DNA of 64,000 nucleotides, from the NCBI RefSeq assembly GCF_023715505.1, contig NZ_JAMBOH010000015.1:62001-126000 (forward strand). The letters are read 5' to 3'. The DNA is from Neobacillus cucumis. Its GTDB lineage: Bacteria; Bacillota; Bacilli; Bacillales_B; DSM-18226. Positions within the stretch are counted from its first letter, which is position 1, and every line of letters begins with the position of its first letter. A model generated the notes under the pieces. The model made no database searches and was not told the DNA's origin. It saw only the letters and a program-made list of their open reading frames with translations. The position numbers were made by a program, and so were the translations under genes. This document shows positions 9,089-17,001 of this stretch, piece after piece.

Positions 9089-9646
9089 ATGGAGAGTTTT
9101 AAAAAAATAGAACAGACCTATGAAGAACTTAGAACGATGTGGTTAGATTACTGGTTTGAAGAAGTGTTTTTGACCTACCAGTGGTGGGTTGAAGTAGTGA
9201 TCGTTATTTTATCATTGTTTCTGTTTTGGAAATTTATCGATAGATCTCGTTTAAGAGAAATCAGTCTAGTAGGATTTATTACAGCAGGAATTGCTTTTAT
9301 TTTGGACCAAATCGGTACATCTCTAGGTTTGTGGATCTATCCTTATACTTTAACTCCATTAGAAAGAGATGAGTTTGCACCTGCAGACTTATCTATTGTT
9401 CCCCTTTTTTACGTCATAATTTATCAGAAATTTTCTACGTGGAAAAATTACATATTAGCCATTATGATTTATGCGTTCTTCGCTTCCTATATAGGAGAAA
9501 GATTCTTTCAATGGCTAGGAATATACAAAGTAATAAATTGGAATCACCTTTACTCTGTTCCGTTCTATATCTTAATTGGAATATTTGTAAAGATGGTTCT
9601 TCAAAGATTAAATTCAATTGAGTTTTATTATAAAGGGAATCAATAA
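9089..9646 (+). CDS. CBO0543-like membrane protein
   Basis: The protein has 185 residues with about five membrane segments (VVIVILSLFLFWKFI, VGFITAGIAFILDQIG, a segment near 110, IMIYAFFASYIGE and a last one near 155) and a charged N-terminal tail with YEELRTMWLDYWFEE. The layout and Trp/Tyr-rich loops fit the uncharacterised CBO0543 family of spore formers; function is unknown. ATG 9089 is preferred over GTG 9086 because AGGAGG at 9077-9082 then lies six bases away. It stands alone, between the glt operon and the His-rich gene. Similar small membrane proteins occur at 41496 and 53166-54196. Confidence 0.6.
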   Translation: MESFKKIEQTYEELRTMWLDYWFEEVFLTYQWWVEVVIVILSLFLFWKFIDRSRLREISLVGFITAGIAFILDQIGTSLGLWIYPYTLTPLERDEFAPADLSIVPLFYVIIYQKFSTWKNYILAIMIYAFFASYIGERFFQWLGIYKVINWNHLYSVPFYILIGIFVKMVLQRLNSIEFYYKGNQ

Positions 9647-9685
9647 ATTTTCCTTCTATGACTAAGGGGACAAGAATTACGAAAC

Positions 9686-9713
9686 AGGGATGGCTATTGC
9701 TATCCTTTTTTTC
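9686..9713 (+). terminator. Weak hairpin with T-run
   Basis: AGGGAT pairs with ATCCTT across a 10-base loop and is followed by six or more T residues. It is plausible as the end of the preceding membrane-protein gene, though the stem is short. Confidence 0.4.
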
Positions 9714-9777
9714 ATGATGCTAACACAAGCTAAATCTGTTGAATAAAAATCGTCCTAATATTTTCTGAATATTTTTA

Positions 9778-9806
9778 TTGACATGTCGTATACAATCGTA
9801 TACATT
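9778..9806 (+). promoter_or_regulatory. SigA promoter of the His-rich gene-hmoA operon
   Basis: A consensus TTGACA at 9778-9783 is followed after 17 bases by TACATT at 9801-9806. The spacer is almost filled by the first GTATAC operator, so a bound protein would block RNA polymerase. Confidence 0.65.
9787..9804. promoter_or_regulatory. Operator 1, paired GTATAC
   Basis: CGTATACAATCGTATACA carries two GTATAC hexamers 11 bp apart. Its reverse complement, TGTATACGATTGTATACG, matches operator 2 at 16 of 18 positions. It sits between the -35 and -10 elements. Confidence 0.7.
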
Positions 9807-9821
9807 ATAAACATAACTTAT

Positions 9822-9839
9822 TGTATACGAATGTATACA
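9822..9839. promoter_or_regulatory. Operator 2, paired GTATAC
   Basis: TGTATACGAATGTATACA again has two GTATAC cores 11 bp apart, in opposite orientation to operator 1 and just downstream of the expected transcription start. Both sites together suggest tight repression by a dimeric regulator such as a GntR- or PadR-type protein. No such gene lies nearby. Confidence 0.7.
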
Positions 9840-9856
9840 GAAAAGGGGATTCTTCC

Positions 9857-10225
9857 ATGAAAAACGATGAATTTAAGGATAAAGACTTCCACCATAGAGG
9901 TAACCGGCATAAACGAGACCATGATCATCACCATCGTGGTGCGAAAACGTTCCGACGAGGAAGAGCGATTGCATTTTTAGAGATGATGAATCTTAAACGT
10001 TCCACCTTAAAGCAACAAATTAATGCTCCAGAATTTCAATCCATTGATCAAATTTTAATCGGTGAATTAAAGGCAATTGAAATGGTCATTAACGAATTTG
10101 TTCAATTATTTGAACTCCACGAATTTGAAGAAATTGAAAAAGATCTTAAAGAGACAGAAGAAGAGGAAACTTCTATTTTAGTTGCAAACGAGACTCTAGA
10201 TGACACTCAGGTAAAAGATGTCTAA
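9857..10225 (+). CDS. His-rich small protein of unknown function
   Basis: The 122-residue product has a cationic, His-rich head (HHRGNRHKRDHDHHHRG, about residues 12-28), then RRGRAIAFLEMMNLKRSTL, a helical middle (QILIGELKAIEMVINEFVQ) and an acidic tail rich in Glu. There is no signal peptide or membrane segment. ATG 9857 follows AAAAGGGGA with proper spacing; frame upstream of it overlaps the operators and is not coding. The His cluster suggests binding of metal or haem, and hmoA lies 38 bp downstream in the same direction, supporting a link to iron or haem handling. I do not know a characterised homologue. Confidence 0.7.
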   Translation: MKNDEFKDKDFHHRGNRHKRDHDHHHRGAKTFRRGRAIAFLEMMNLKRSTLKQQINAPEFQSIDQILIGELKAIEMVINEFVQLFELHEFEEIEKDLKETEEEETSILVANETLDDTQVKDV

Positions 10226-10263
10226 TCAAGATTTCATTAAAATAAAAGGTTGGGGATGATTAT

Positions 10264-10584
10264 ATGTTCATTCAATTAAGAAAAATAACAGTGGCAGAGG
10301 GAAATGCAGAAAAAGTTATAAAACAATTTAGCGGAGAAGGCTTGATTGAAAAACAAAAAGGCATTATTGATGTAACCGTTATGGAGAAAAAAGTTCGCAG
10401 AGGGGATGAAGAGGTACTCATTATGATCCGATGGGAATCAGAGGAATACTGGAAGCAATGGGAAAAGAGTGAAGCACATATAGCCAACCATAGAGCAAAC
10501 CTTGGCAGGCCCAAACCAGAATTTATTTTGAATACAGAAGTTGGGAAATATGAAGTAAAGACTGTAAAACAACCGGCTAATTAA
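10264..10584 (+). CDS. hmoA: Haem-degrading monooxygenase HmoA
   Basis: This 106-residue IsdG/ABM-fold protein is close to Bacillus HmoA along its whole length (MFIQLRKITVAEGNAEKVI, then KGIIDVTVMEKKVRRGDEE and MIRWESEEYWKQWEKSEAH). The Trp and His of the RWESEEYW...AHIANH segment correspond to the haem-pocket residues of the family. HmoA opens haem to release iron in the cytoplasm. The gene has GGGGATGATTAT before its ATG. It is second in an operon with the His-rich gene and therefore probably under the GTATAC operators; no Fur box is seen. A terminator follows. Confidence 0.9.
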   Translation: MFIQLRKITVAEGNAEKVIKQFSGEGLIEKQKGIIDVTVMEKKVRRGDEEVLIMIRWESEEYWKQWEKSEAHIANHRANLGRPKPEFILNTEVGKYEVKTVKQPAN

Positions 10585-10638
10585 CTTATAGGAGCCATAG
10601 GTATCCAGTGTAGTATCCTTAAAAACTCATTGAATGAA

Positions 10639-10677
10639 AAAAAGCAGAGCTAATTCATATATGAATACTCTGCTTTT
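10639..10677 (+). terminator. hmoA terminator
   Basis: AAAAGCAGAG pairs with CTCTGCTTTT; the loop contains the self-complementary TTCATATATGAA. It may also serve the minus-strand HPr-like gene. Confidence 0.85.
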
Positions 10678-10742
10678 AACTTCAAAAAACAAGGGATTTT
10701 TGGCTTGGCAGGAATCCTCTTTTCACAGGAATGGTTCATTAT

Positions 10743-10982
10743 TCATATCAATAAATTTATGATTGCCTTTAGTGCCTCTTCATCGTCGTCCCCTTTAGCA
10801 ATGATCGTTACGTCGATTCCAGCTCTAACTATGGTTAGGACACCAATAATACTTTTGGCATCGATCGTGAAATTTGCCCCTCTGATATTAATATCGCTTT
10901 CAAATTTATTGGCAGTTTTAATAAACTTAATTAATTCATCTACAGATAAGTTTTTTTTAACCTTAATTTCCTTCACTCTCAT
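10743..10982 (-). CDS. HPr-like protein lacking the active-site His
   Basis: The 79-residue protein has the HPr fold signature in its second half: FTIDAKSIIGVLTIVRAGIDV then IIAKGDDDEEALKAI, like the Ser-46 helix and C-terminus of HPr. The usual GIHARPA loop is replaced by KNLSVDELI, so there is no phosphorylatable His-15. It cannot act as the PTS phosphocarrier and is not Crh, which keeps that loop with Gln. The Ser of AKS is retained. ATG 10982 or ATG 10988 are both possible; AGGAG at 10993-10997 is ten or four bases away. It stands alone. Role unknown, perhaps regulatory. Confidence 0.75.
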   Translation of the reverse strand: MRVKEIKVKKNLSVDELIKFIKTANKFESDINIRGANFTIDAKSIIGVLTIVRAGIDVTIIAKGDDDEEALKAIINLLI

Positions 10983-11161
10983 GTTCATTCTTCTCCTGTG
11001 AAATGCTATTTAGTAAATAACAATTTTCCGAAAAAATATTTTTGAAAATCCTCCCCCTTATTTGTAATGTTTTTAACTTTCTACATTTAAATTACTTTTT
11101 CCTGCAAATTTTAATCATTTGAAAAAGACCATACTAAAAGCAATAAGAAAGGAGGATTTTG

Positions 11162-11341
11162 ATGGATCAAACGAAACAAAGGACCTTCTCTGTTGAATAT
11201 GAGTTAGAGGGAGTCACTTTTTACAAGAATGTAAATGCTGCAAGTATGGAAGATGCAAAGAACCAGGTACAGGCGCAACAAACAAACGCGAGCATACGGG
11301 CGGTTTCGATTATTGAAGAAAATGATAATTATGCAGGGTAG
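11162..11341 (+). CDS. 59-residue conserved-looking hypothetical protein
   Basis: A strong AAGAAAGGAGG at 11147-11155 lies six bases before ATG 11162. The product predicts as strand-strand-helix-strand (TFSVEYELEGVTFYKNVNAA, then SMEDAKNQVQAQQ, then IRAVSIIEENDNY), a compact soluble domain. It has no Cys, signal peptide or membrane segment. I do not recognise the family. It is monocistronic, closed by the hairpin at 11436. Confidence 0.65.
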   Translation: MDQTKQRTFSVEYELEGVTFYKNVNAASMEDAKNQVQAQQTNASIRAVSIIEENDNYAG

Positions 11342-11435
11342 ATATAAGTAGGGAAGAATCACTTAGCTCTAAAAACTCTACGTACGAGACTTAAAAAAAC
11401 ATTTTCCACCGAAAACGTTTCGAAAAAAATAAAAA

Positions 11436-11480
11436 GCCTGATTATACCTATCAACATTTGTTAACAGGTATTAATCAGGC
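11436..11480. terminator. Bidirectional hairpin
   Basis: GCCTGATTATACCT pairs with AGGTATTAATCAGGC, with A-rich sequence on the left and T-rich on the right. It separates the 59-residue gene from the convergent ycgQ. Confidence 0.85.
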
Positions 11481-11495
11481 CATTTATCATAAGAA

Positions 11496-12425
11496 CTACT
11501 CAATTCTTATACCTACATCGAACACATATGGCTGCTTCGGAGGAGTTATTTTAGAAAGCTGGTCAATCTTTATAACAGGAATATCCTCTCCATTATATTG
11601 GGTTTCCTCAATCTTTCCTGTAACTTGTACCCATTTATCCTTCGGCAAGGACGCTACATCTCCTTTAACCATCATCCCATAAACAGAAGCATCTGCTACA
11701 CAACATGTGATTCCAAAACGAGCTACAATCATTTGGTTTTGCATAAACTCTTTTTCCCGATACACAAAACCTTTTGTGGTTACGGTTTTTCCAATCATAT
11801 TCTTTAGATTATCCTGAATGATGTTCATTATATTCACATATTGGACATCGTCAATATTAATCATTTTAGCCTTCAATAATTTATCCTTTATTGTATTATA
11901 TTCTGATTGGGTTAGAGGCTCAGGTTGATTATCAAGTACACTTGTCGTGTTTGATGAGGAATTAGTTTTACTCGAATCAGATGATGGGTTTGATTTAGGA
12001 TTCTTTTTTACGGGATTCATTTGATTAGCTGCATGAGAACTTGCTCCTAGTTTAATAGTTCTGTTCATGGCAACGGAGCTGTCGAGAACATTGTTCGAGA
12101 AGAGAAATCCTGTTGTGATAGGAATGATAAACAATAAATAAAGAAACAGACTCTTACAAAAGGAGGTAGGGTAGGAGTGGTCCCCGTCACAATCACAATG
12201 ATTAGAATGATCTTTACCTGAAGTTCCTCTTATAATTAAAAGAACACCTAGAATTAAACAAACAAAGAGAGTAAAGTAAATAAAATGGATCATTTTTGGT
12301 GCAATCAAGAGGGAGATATTATTCGTTAGAAGTAATTTAAATAAAAGTAACATAAATCCAATTAGAATGATTCCTCTAAGAAGATGATGAAAAGAAAAAT
12401 CATGAGATTGATGCGACTTCATCAT
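11496..12425 (-). CDS. ycgQ: TIGR03943-family YcgQ-like protein, YcgR partner
   Basis: The 309-residue protein has two N-terminal membrane segments, a His/Asp-rich loop (DHSNHCDCDGDHSY, about 73-86), a third hydrophobic segment, a low-complexity Ser/Asn/Thr linker (about 135-170), and a C-terminal extracytoplasmic OB-like domain with ITCCVADASVYGMMVKG. This matches the partner subunit encoded beside DUF318 permeases. The Cys-Cys pair and His-rich loop suggest metal contact. It follows ycgR by 12 bp, with AGAGGTG before its ATG. The shared upstream Zur box makes a zinc-related role likely, by inference. Confidence 0.8.
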   Translation of the reverse strand: MMKSHQSHDFSFHHLLRGIILIGFMLLLFKLLLTNNISLLIAPKMIHFIYFTLFVCLILGVLLIIRGTSGKDHSNHCDCDGDHSYPTSFCKSLFLYLLFIIPITTGFLFSNNVLDSSVAMNRTIKLGASSHAANQMNPVKKNPKSNPSSDSSKTNSSSNTTSVLDNQPEPLTQSEYNTIKDKLLKAKMINIDDVQYVNIMNIIQDNLKNMIGKTVTTKGFVYREKEFMQNQMIVARFGITCCVADASVYGMMVKGDVASLPKDKWVQVTGKIEETQYNGEDIPVIKIDQLSKITPPKQPYVFDVGIRIE

Positions 12426-12437
12426 TGGACACCTCTC

Positions 12438-13451
12438 TTATATAAAAAATAGCTGAAAGAGATAGACGGAAAAATAGACGACAAGTGGAGTAACCATAAG
12501 CAGGAACAGAACAAAATTTTTCTTAAAATAACCGAATAACATTAAAGTGTTTTTTATATCAATCATGGGTCCAAAAACAAGAAAAGCAAGGATAGAGCCC
12601 TCTGTAAAAGTTGAACCGAATGAAGAGGCTACGAAGGCATCTGCTGAAGAACAGACGGAAAGGACGTAAGCCAGGCCCATCATAACCCCGGGTGCAAAGG
12701 TGGTGCTTGTCCCTATGGATAAGAGAACATTACGGTCTAAGAAAGCCTGAAATAGACTTGCAAGGAACGCTCCTAAGAATAAATATTTTCCAGTATCAAA
12801 TAATTCATCACTTGCATGATAGAGAGTTTTTAATAGTTTATTTTCTCTTTGATGTTGGTGATGGTGTTCATGGTGATGCTGATGATCATCCTTCTTTGTT
12901 TTTAAAATATTTTCCCCTTTAAAACGTCTGCAGATGATTAATCCAATGATAATCGAACTTATAAATCCAACAAACATCCTGGCATTGGCTATATAGGGTG
13001 TACTTTTAAAGGCAAAATAAGTAGAAGCATAAACAACAGGGTTCAAGATCGGTGCACTTAGCATAAACACAACTCCAACATGCGAAGGCATGCCTTTTTT
13101 TATTAACCTGCGAACAACAGGAACGATGGCGCACTCACAGATAGGAAAAATAATTCCCAGTAAAGCAGCGGGTATAAGGGCTAAATAGGCATTCCGAGGT
13201 AGAACCCTTCGGATTACATTTTCGGATACAAAAGATTGAATAATGGCTGATACAAAGACACCCAGTAAAATAAAAGGAATGGCTTCTAAGATGATACTGA
13301 GAAAAATAGTATTTATATTAAAAAAAGTACTGGGGATTCTACTAAAAAAAGAGATGTTTTTTATTTCTTCTGCAAAAAGAAATAGAAAAAGAAATAAACA
13401 AAATAATAGAAATACGAGACTATCTTTCACCATTCTATATATAAATGTCAC
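12438..13451 (-). CDS. ycgR: YcgR-type permease (DUF318)
   Basis: The 337-residue permease has about eight membrane segments in two halves. Each half contains a Gly/Pro-Cys core: FPICECAIVPVVRRL in the first and SVCSSADAFVASSF in the second. Between the halves lies a cytoplasmic His-rich loop, DDHQHHHEHHHQHQ, typical of metal transporters. The start is GTG 13451, nine bases after AGGAGGG. With ycgQ it forms a two-gene operon diverging from a zinc-type binding lipoprotein across a perfect Zur core. A role in zinc uptake or distribution during zinc shortage is inferred; biochemical function of the family is not established. Confidence 0.82.
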   Translation of the reverse strand: MTFIYRMVKDSLVFLLFCLFLFLFLFAEEIKNISFFSRIPSTFFNINTIFLSIILEAIPFILLGVFVSAIIQSFVSENVIRRVLPRNAYLALIPAALLGIIFPICECAIVPVVRRLIKKGMPSHVGVVFMLSAPILNPVVYASTYFAFKSTPYIANARMFVGFISSIIIGLIICRRFKGENILKTKKDDHQHHHEHHHQHQRENKLLKTLYHASDELFDTGKYLFLGAFLASLFQAFLDRNVLLSIGTSTTFAPGVMMGLAYVLSVCSSADAFVASSFGSTFTEGSILAFLVFGPMIDIKNTLMLFGYFKKNFVLFLLMVTPLVVYFSVYLFQLFFI

Positions 13452-13567
13452 AATAAATTGCCCTCCTACTCTCTCATTTCTATTCTTATTGATATGCTAG
13501 ACTCCTGATTTAATTTCATTAATTAATTTTAATTTGACATAAATAATTAATCGTTATATGATGTAAT

Positions 13568-13582
13568 TCGTAATAATTACGA
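13568..13582. promoter_or_regulatory. Zur box
   Basis: TCGTAATAATTACGA is a perfect 7-1-7 palindrome identical to the core of the Bacillus Zur operator (TCGTAATNATTACGA). It lies between the divergent ycgR and binding-lipoprotein genes, 117 bp from one start and 98 bp from the other, and could repress both in zinc-replete cells. Confidence 0.88.
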
Positions 13583-13634
13583 TTAGCTAATAACTAATAA
13601 TCTTCAATAATACAAAATAATTATTCACTTTAAA

Positions 13635-13649
13635 TCATAATAATTCCTA
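13635..13649. promoter_or_regulatory. Second, degenerate Zur-like box
   Basis: TCATAATAATTCCTA matches the Zur core at 11 of the 14 defined positions and lies 31 bp before the lipoprotein start codon, where binding would block transcription in that direction only. Confidence 0.45.
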
Positions 13650-13679
13650 ATTAATCATAACTTTGGAGGTACATGAATC

Positions 13680-14618
13680 GTGAAAAAACTTTTAAGCCCA
13701 TTAATTATTTTTCTTTTAATTGTAAGTGGATGCTCCAACGCCGCTTCAACAAAAAGTGAAAAAACGAGTGAAGGTTCCAAAAAACTGCAAATTGTCACTA
13801 CTTTTTATCCGATGTACTATTTTGCTCAAAAGGTGGCGGGCAGTTCCGCAAACGTTGAACTCTTAATTCCAAATGGTGTAGAACCACACGATTGGGAGCC
13901 AACAGCAAATGATATGGCTAAAATTCAAGATTCAGATTTATTTATCTACAATAGCCGTTACTTTGAAACGTGGACTGAAAAAGTATTTAAGAGTATTAAT
14001 GATCCAAATTTAAAGGTAATCGAGGCTTCCAATGGAATAGAATTGATGGATGCACTAGATTCAGAGGAAGAAGATAATCATGAACATACATCTTCTAAAG
14101 ACCCTCATGTCTGGCTTTCTCCTGTGTTAGCTCAGAAAGAGGTTGACAATATCGCTAAGGCTTTAGAACAGGCAGATCCAAAAAATAAAGACAAATTTCA
14201 AAAAAATGCAGCCGCTTTAAATTCGGAGCTCGCCGATTTAGATTCCTTATATAAAGAGACGATTGATAAAGCCAAGAAAAAAGAATTTGTCACACAACAT
14301 GCAGCCTTTGGCTACTTGGCAAAACAATATGGGTTAACTCAAATTCCGATTGCTGGCTTATCACCCGATGTTGAACCAACCTTAGGTAAATTGGCAGAAT
14401 TAACGGATTTAACGAAGAAGAAAAATGTAAAGATTATCTATTTCGAAGAGCTAACCTCTTCAAAAGTGGCGGATACTTTAGCAAAAGAAATCGGTGCTAA
14501 AACGGAAGTATTAAATCCATTAGAAGGATTAACGAAAAAAGAGCAAGAAAAAGGATTAGATTATATTGATGTGATGAAAAATAATCTGGAGTCATTAAAA
14601 CTATCTTTGCAAGATTAG
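13680..14618 (+). CDS. Zinc-type ABC substrate-binding lipoprotein (ZnuA/AdcA family)
   Basis: The 312-residue cluster A-I binding protein starts with GTG 13680, nine bases after GGAGGT. The lipobox is IVSGC (Cys near 18). Metal ligands of the family are visible: His in GVEPHDWEP, His in DPHVWLSP, His in TQHAAFGYLA and the acidic residue in IYFEELTSS. A short acidic/His loop (EEEDNHEHTSSKD) precedes the second ligand, as in zinc-specific members. No ABC ATPase or permease gene is adjacent, so it is an orphan receptor, presumably serving a transporter elsewhere or working with YcgR. The Zur boxes upstream support zinc over manganese. Confidence 0.88.
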   Translation: MKKLLSPLIIFLLIVSGCSNAASTKSEKTSEGSKKLQIVTTFYPMYYFAQKVAGSSANVELLIPNGVEPHDWEPTANDMAKIQDSDLFIYNSRYFETWTEKVFKSINDPNLKVIEASNGIELMDALDSEEEDNHEHTSSKDPHVWLSPVLAQKEVDNIAKALEQADPKNKDKFQKNAAALNSELADLDSLYKETIDKAKKKEFVTQHAAFGYLAKQYGLTQIPIAGLSPDVEPTLGKLAELTDLTKKKNVKIIYFEELTSSKVADTLAKEIGAKTEVLNPLEGLTKKEQEKGLDYIDVMKNNLESLKLSLQD

Positions 14619-14629
14619 TAGTCAATTTG

Positions 14630-14680
14630 GGCTGTTTAAAAGTGTCGTGATTCATAGACCTTTTGAATAGCCTATTTTTA
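14630..14680 (+). terminator. Terminator after the zinc lipoprotein
   Basis: GGCTGTTTAAAAG pairs, with two mismatches, with CTTTTGAATAGCC, followed by TATTTTTA. Confidence 0.7.
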
Positions 14681-14764
14681 ATTCCTCAGTTAGTATATTT
14701 AATAAATATCAAGTATTACTATTTTCTTGTTTGAACAGTATAATCAGGATTGGGAGATGAGATA

Positions 14765-15919
14765 ATGAATAAAACCGACATCGCAAATATTCGAAAACAA
14801 TTTAAATTAGACAATTATCTTTTGAAAATCCGAGAAATCTTTAATGTTTATGTAAAGAAGGAATCAGGTGAGATCTATCATCAAATAAGCCAGCCGTTTC
14901 AAATGTTAGAACAGGAAGCACAAGAATTGTTTTTAACAAACTTTAAAAAGGTTCTAACAGGGCAGCTTGATGCCAAACTGTTTGAGCTGAAGTTCCAACG
15001 TGATGTGGAAGAAAGCACACAAATGATTCTGTTTGACGGAGTACAAACCGACTCACCTGAACAATGGCAAGAAAACATGCTGAAAATCGTGGATAAAATG
15101 TTTGCCCATGCGGTGTATGAATTTGATACAGTGGTAACGTTTATCCGTGGAGAATACCAAAAGCCGTCTAGAAAAAGGAATGCGGATTCCGAAGAAGGCG
15201 GAGATGATGAGGTTTATTCCAGCGAGTTTATCCTATGCAGTCTCAATAAAACGGATCAGCCCAAGAAAGCCTTGCTGTTTGATTATATTGAGAAAGAATT
15301 CAAATCGAATCACGCAGTTGATCCGATTATTAATTTGACTTCTCCGTTAACAGGCTTTCTATTTCCAGCCTTTAATGAAAATTCGGCTGATGTAAACCAT
15401 ATTCTCTACCACGGTGGTAATCAACCAAGCGCTTCCTTTATTGAAGAGGTGCTCAACTGTGAAGAAATTATTACAGCTGAGGAAGATAAAGACAGCTTCG
15501 AACAAATCTTAAAAATCGTCATGGGAGATGAAGTAGATTCCAAGGTCATTTCGAATGTTTATGAGGAAATCGATAAAATCGTTCAGGAGAATGCAGAGAG
15601 TGAAGAAGTTGAAGCTCCTATGTTGGATTCCCGTGATATTGAACGGATATTAGAGGTCAGCGGTGTTGAAGATGTGGATACTGCCAAAGTAGAACATGCC
15701 TTTAAAAGTGTTGTTGATGATGAAAATTATGAAATCAAAGCCACGAATGTTCTTCCAAAATCCATTAAGATTAATACGAAGGTCGCGGATCTATCCATTG
15801 ACCCGACAGAACTTAAAAATATACAATATATTACTTACAATGGGAAACGATGTCTATTAATAGAGATTGATGAAGACGTGGTTGTCGAAGGATTTAAACT
15901 GGAAACAAGAACGCTTTAA
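14765..15919 (+). CDS. DUF4317 domain protein
   Basis: The 384-residue soluble protein fits the DUF4317 family end to end: MNKTDIANIRKQFKLDN at the start, a conserved QMILFDGVQTDSP, a Cys in EFILCSLNKTDQPKKALLF and GFLFPAFNENSADVNHILYH in the middle, and SIKINTKVADLSIDPTEL near the end. The family is widespread in Firmicutes with no known function. GGGAG lies eight bases before ATG 14765; the in-frame TTG at 14750 precedes that site and is not used. Monocistronic, with a terminator downstream. Confidence 0.85.
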   Translation: MNKTDIANIRKQFKLDNYLLKIREIFNVYVKKESGEIYHQISQPFQMLEQEAQELFLTNFKKVLTGQLDAKLFELKFQRDVEESTQMILFDGVQTDSPEQWQENMLKIVDKMFAHAVYEFDTVVTFIRGEYQKPSRKRNADSEEGGDDEVYSSEFILCSLNKTDQPKKALLFDYIEKEFKSNHAVDPIINLTSPLTGFLFPAFNENSADVNHILYHGGNQPSASFIEEVLNCEEIITAEEDKDSFEQILKIVMGDEVDSKVISNVYEEIDKIVQENAESEEVEAPMLDSRDIERILEVSGVEDVDTAKVEHAFKSVVDDENYEIKATNVLPKSIKINTKVADLSIDPTELKNIQYITYNGKRCLLIEIDEDVVVEGFKLETRTL

Positions 15920-15962
15920 TACTTTAATGTGACAGGTTCCTTAAATGATATCATAATGAATT

Positions 15963-16000
15963 AGTTGGTTCCTCTACAATCATTGGGGCCAACTTTTTTG
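15963..16000 (+). terminator. Terminator after the DUF4317 gene
   Basis: AGTTGG pairs with CCAACT, with extra GG/CC pairs, followed by TTTTTTG. Confidence 0.75.
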
Positions 16001-16145
16001 TTTTAAGATTGAAAAGGAAAATTTGATTTTGTAAAAGTAGTATAGGAGAAAAAGCCAAACAGATTTTCCAGAGCGTTAATAAAAGTCAATAGGAGTTTTT
16101 CTCTCTCTAAATTTAAGTTAAACTATTTTGAGAGGAGCGATGTAT

Positions 16146-16994
16146 ATGGGGATTGAGATAAGAGAAACATTTGCAAAAAAAATCCTTACAGAAGCTAAGG
16201 GGTACTTAGATGTTGGATTTACGCATTCTTTAAATCCGTATAGTGGCTGCGCATTCTCTTGCAAGTACTGCTATGTAAGAGAAATGCCGATTCAAAAATT
16301 TAAAGATATTCCTTGGGGCGAATGGTTAGAAATAAAAACAAACGCGGCAGAAAACTTCCAAAATGAAATCATAAAACTTCGTAAGCGAAATACTCCTGTG
16401 AACATCTTTATGTCCTCCGCAACAGACCCTTACCAACCAATGGAACATAAAGCGGCGATTACACGGGGGATATTAGAAGCAATGGTGGAGAATTCTCCTG
16501 ATTTTCTGCAAATCCAAACACGAAGCCCACTTATTAAAAGAGATATAGATCTGTTAGTAAAATTGAAAGAAAAATGTGAAATCCTTGTTTCGATGACGAT
16601 TGAAACAGATAGAGATGATGTTAGAAAGATTTTTGCTCCTCTTGCACCTGGGATACCATTGCGGTTAAACGCCTTAAAAGAGGTTCATGAGGCAGGAATA
16701 AACACTCAAGCTTCGATCTCACCTGTTTTGCCATTTACTCCTGATTTTCCGATAGTATTGGATGGAATTGTCGATCATATTTGGATCGATACTCTAAATA
16801 TCGGGGATGGGGCAATGGGCAAACGTTCGGAAAGATTAGGAATGCCAACCTTATTTGAAGAACATGAATTAGCGGATTGGTATCAAAAAGACTTACATGT
16901 AAGGGTGGAAAAATATTTTAATAAGTATTTTAATAGTGAAAAAATACGAGTGTCTAAACAAGAAGCCTTCCCAATAAAAAAGAATAAGAGCTGA
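16146..16994 (+). CDS. SPL-family radical SAM protein
   Basis: The 282-residue protein has the radical SAM signature C35-X3-C39-X2-C42 (GCAFSCKYCYV) with spacing typical of the spore photoproduct lyase group, then FMSSATDPYQPME, QIQTRSP and VSMTIETDRDDV, all shared with SPL-like proteins. It is shorter than true SplB (about 340) and lacks its N-terminal extension, so it is more likely one of the Rv2578c-type relatives than the DNA repair enzyme itself. ATG 16146 is chosen because AGAGGAG is eight bases upstream; ATG 16140 is too close. The downstream neighbour is a decayed gene. Confidence 0.82.
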   Translation: MGIEIRETFAKKILTEAKGYLDVGFTHSLNPYSGCAFSCKYCYVREMPIQKFKDIPWGEWLEIKTNAAENFQNEIIKLRKRNTPVNIFMSSATDPYQPMEHKAAITRGILEAMVENSPDFLQIQTRSPLIKRDIDLLVKLKEKCEILVSMTIETDRDDVRKIFAPLAPGIPLRLNALKEVHEAGINTQASISPVLPFTPDFPIVLDGIVDHIWIDTLNIGDGAMGKRSERLGMPTLFEEHELADWYQKDLHVRVEKYFNKYFNSEKIRVSKQEAFPIKKNKS

Positions 16995-17001
16995 TGTTAT
17001 T

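Noticed and set aside
16128..16994. True spore photoproduct lyase SplB
   Set aside because: Length and N-terminus differ from SplB and no splA precedes it; an SPL-like radical SAM relative is safer.
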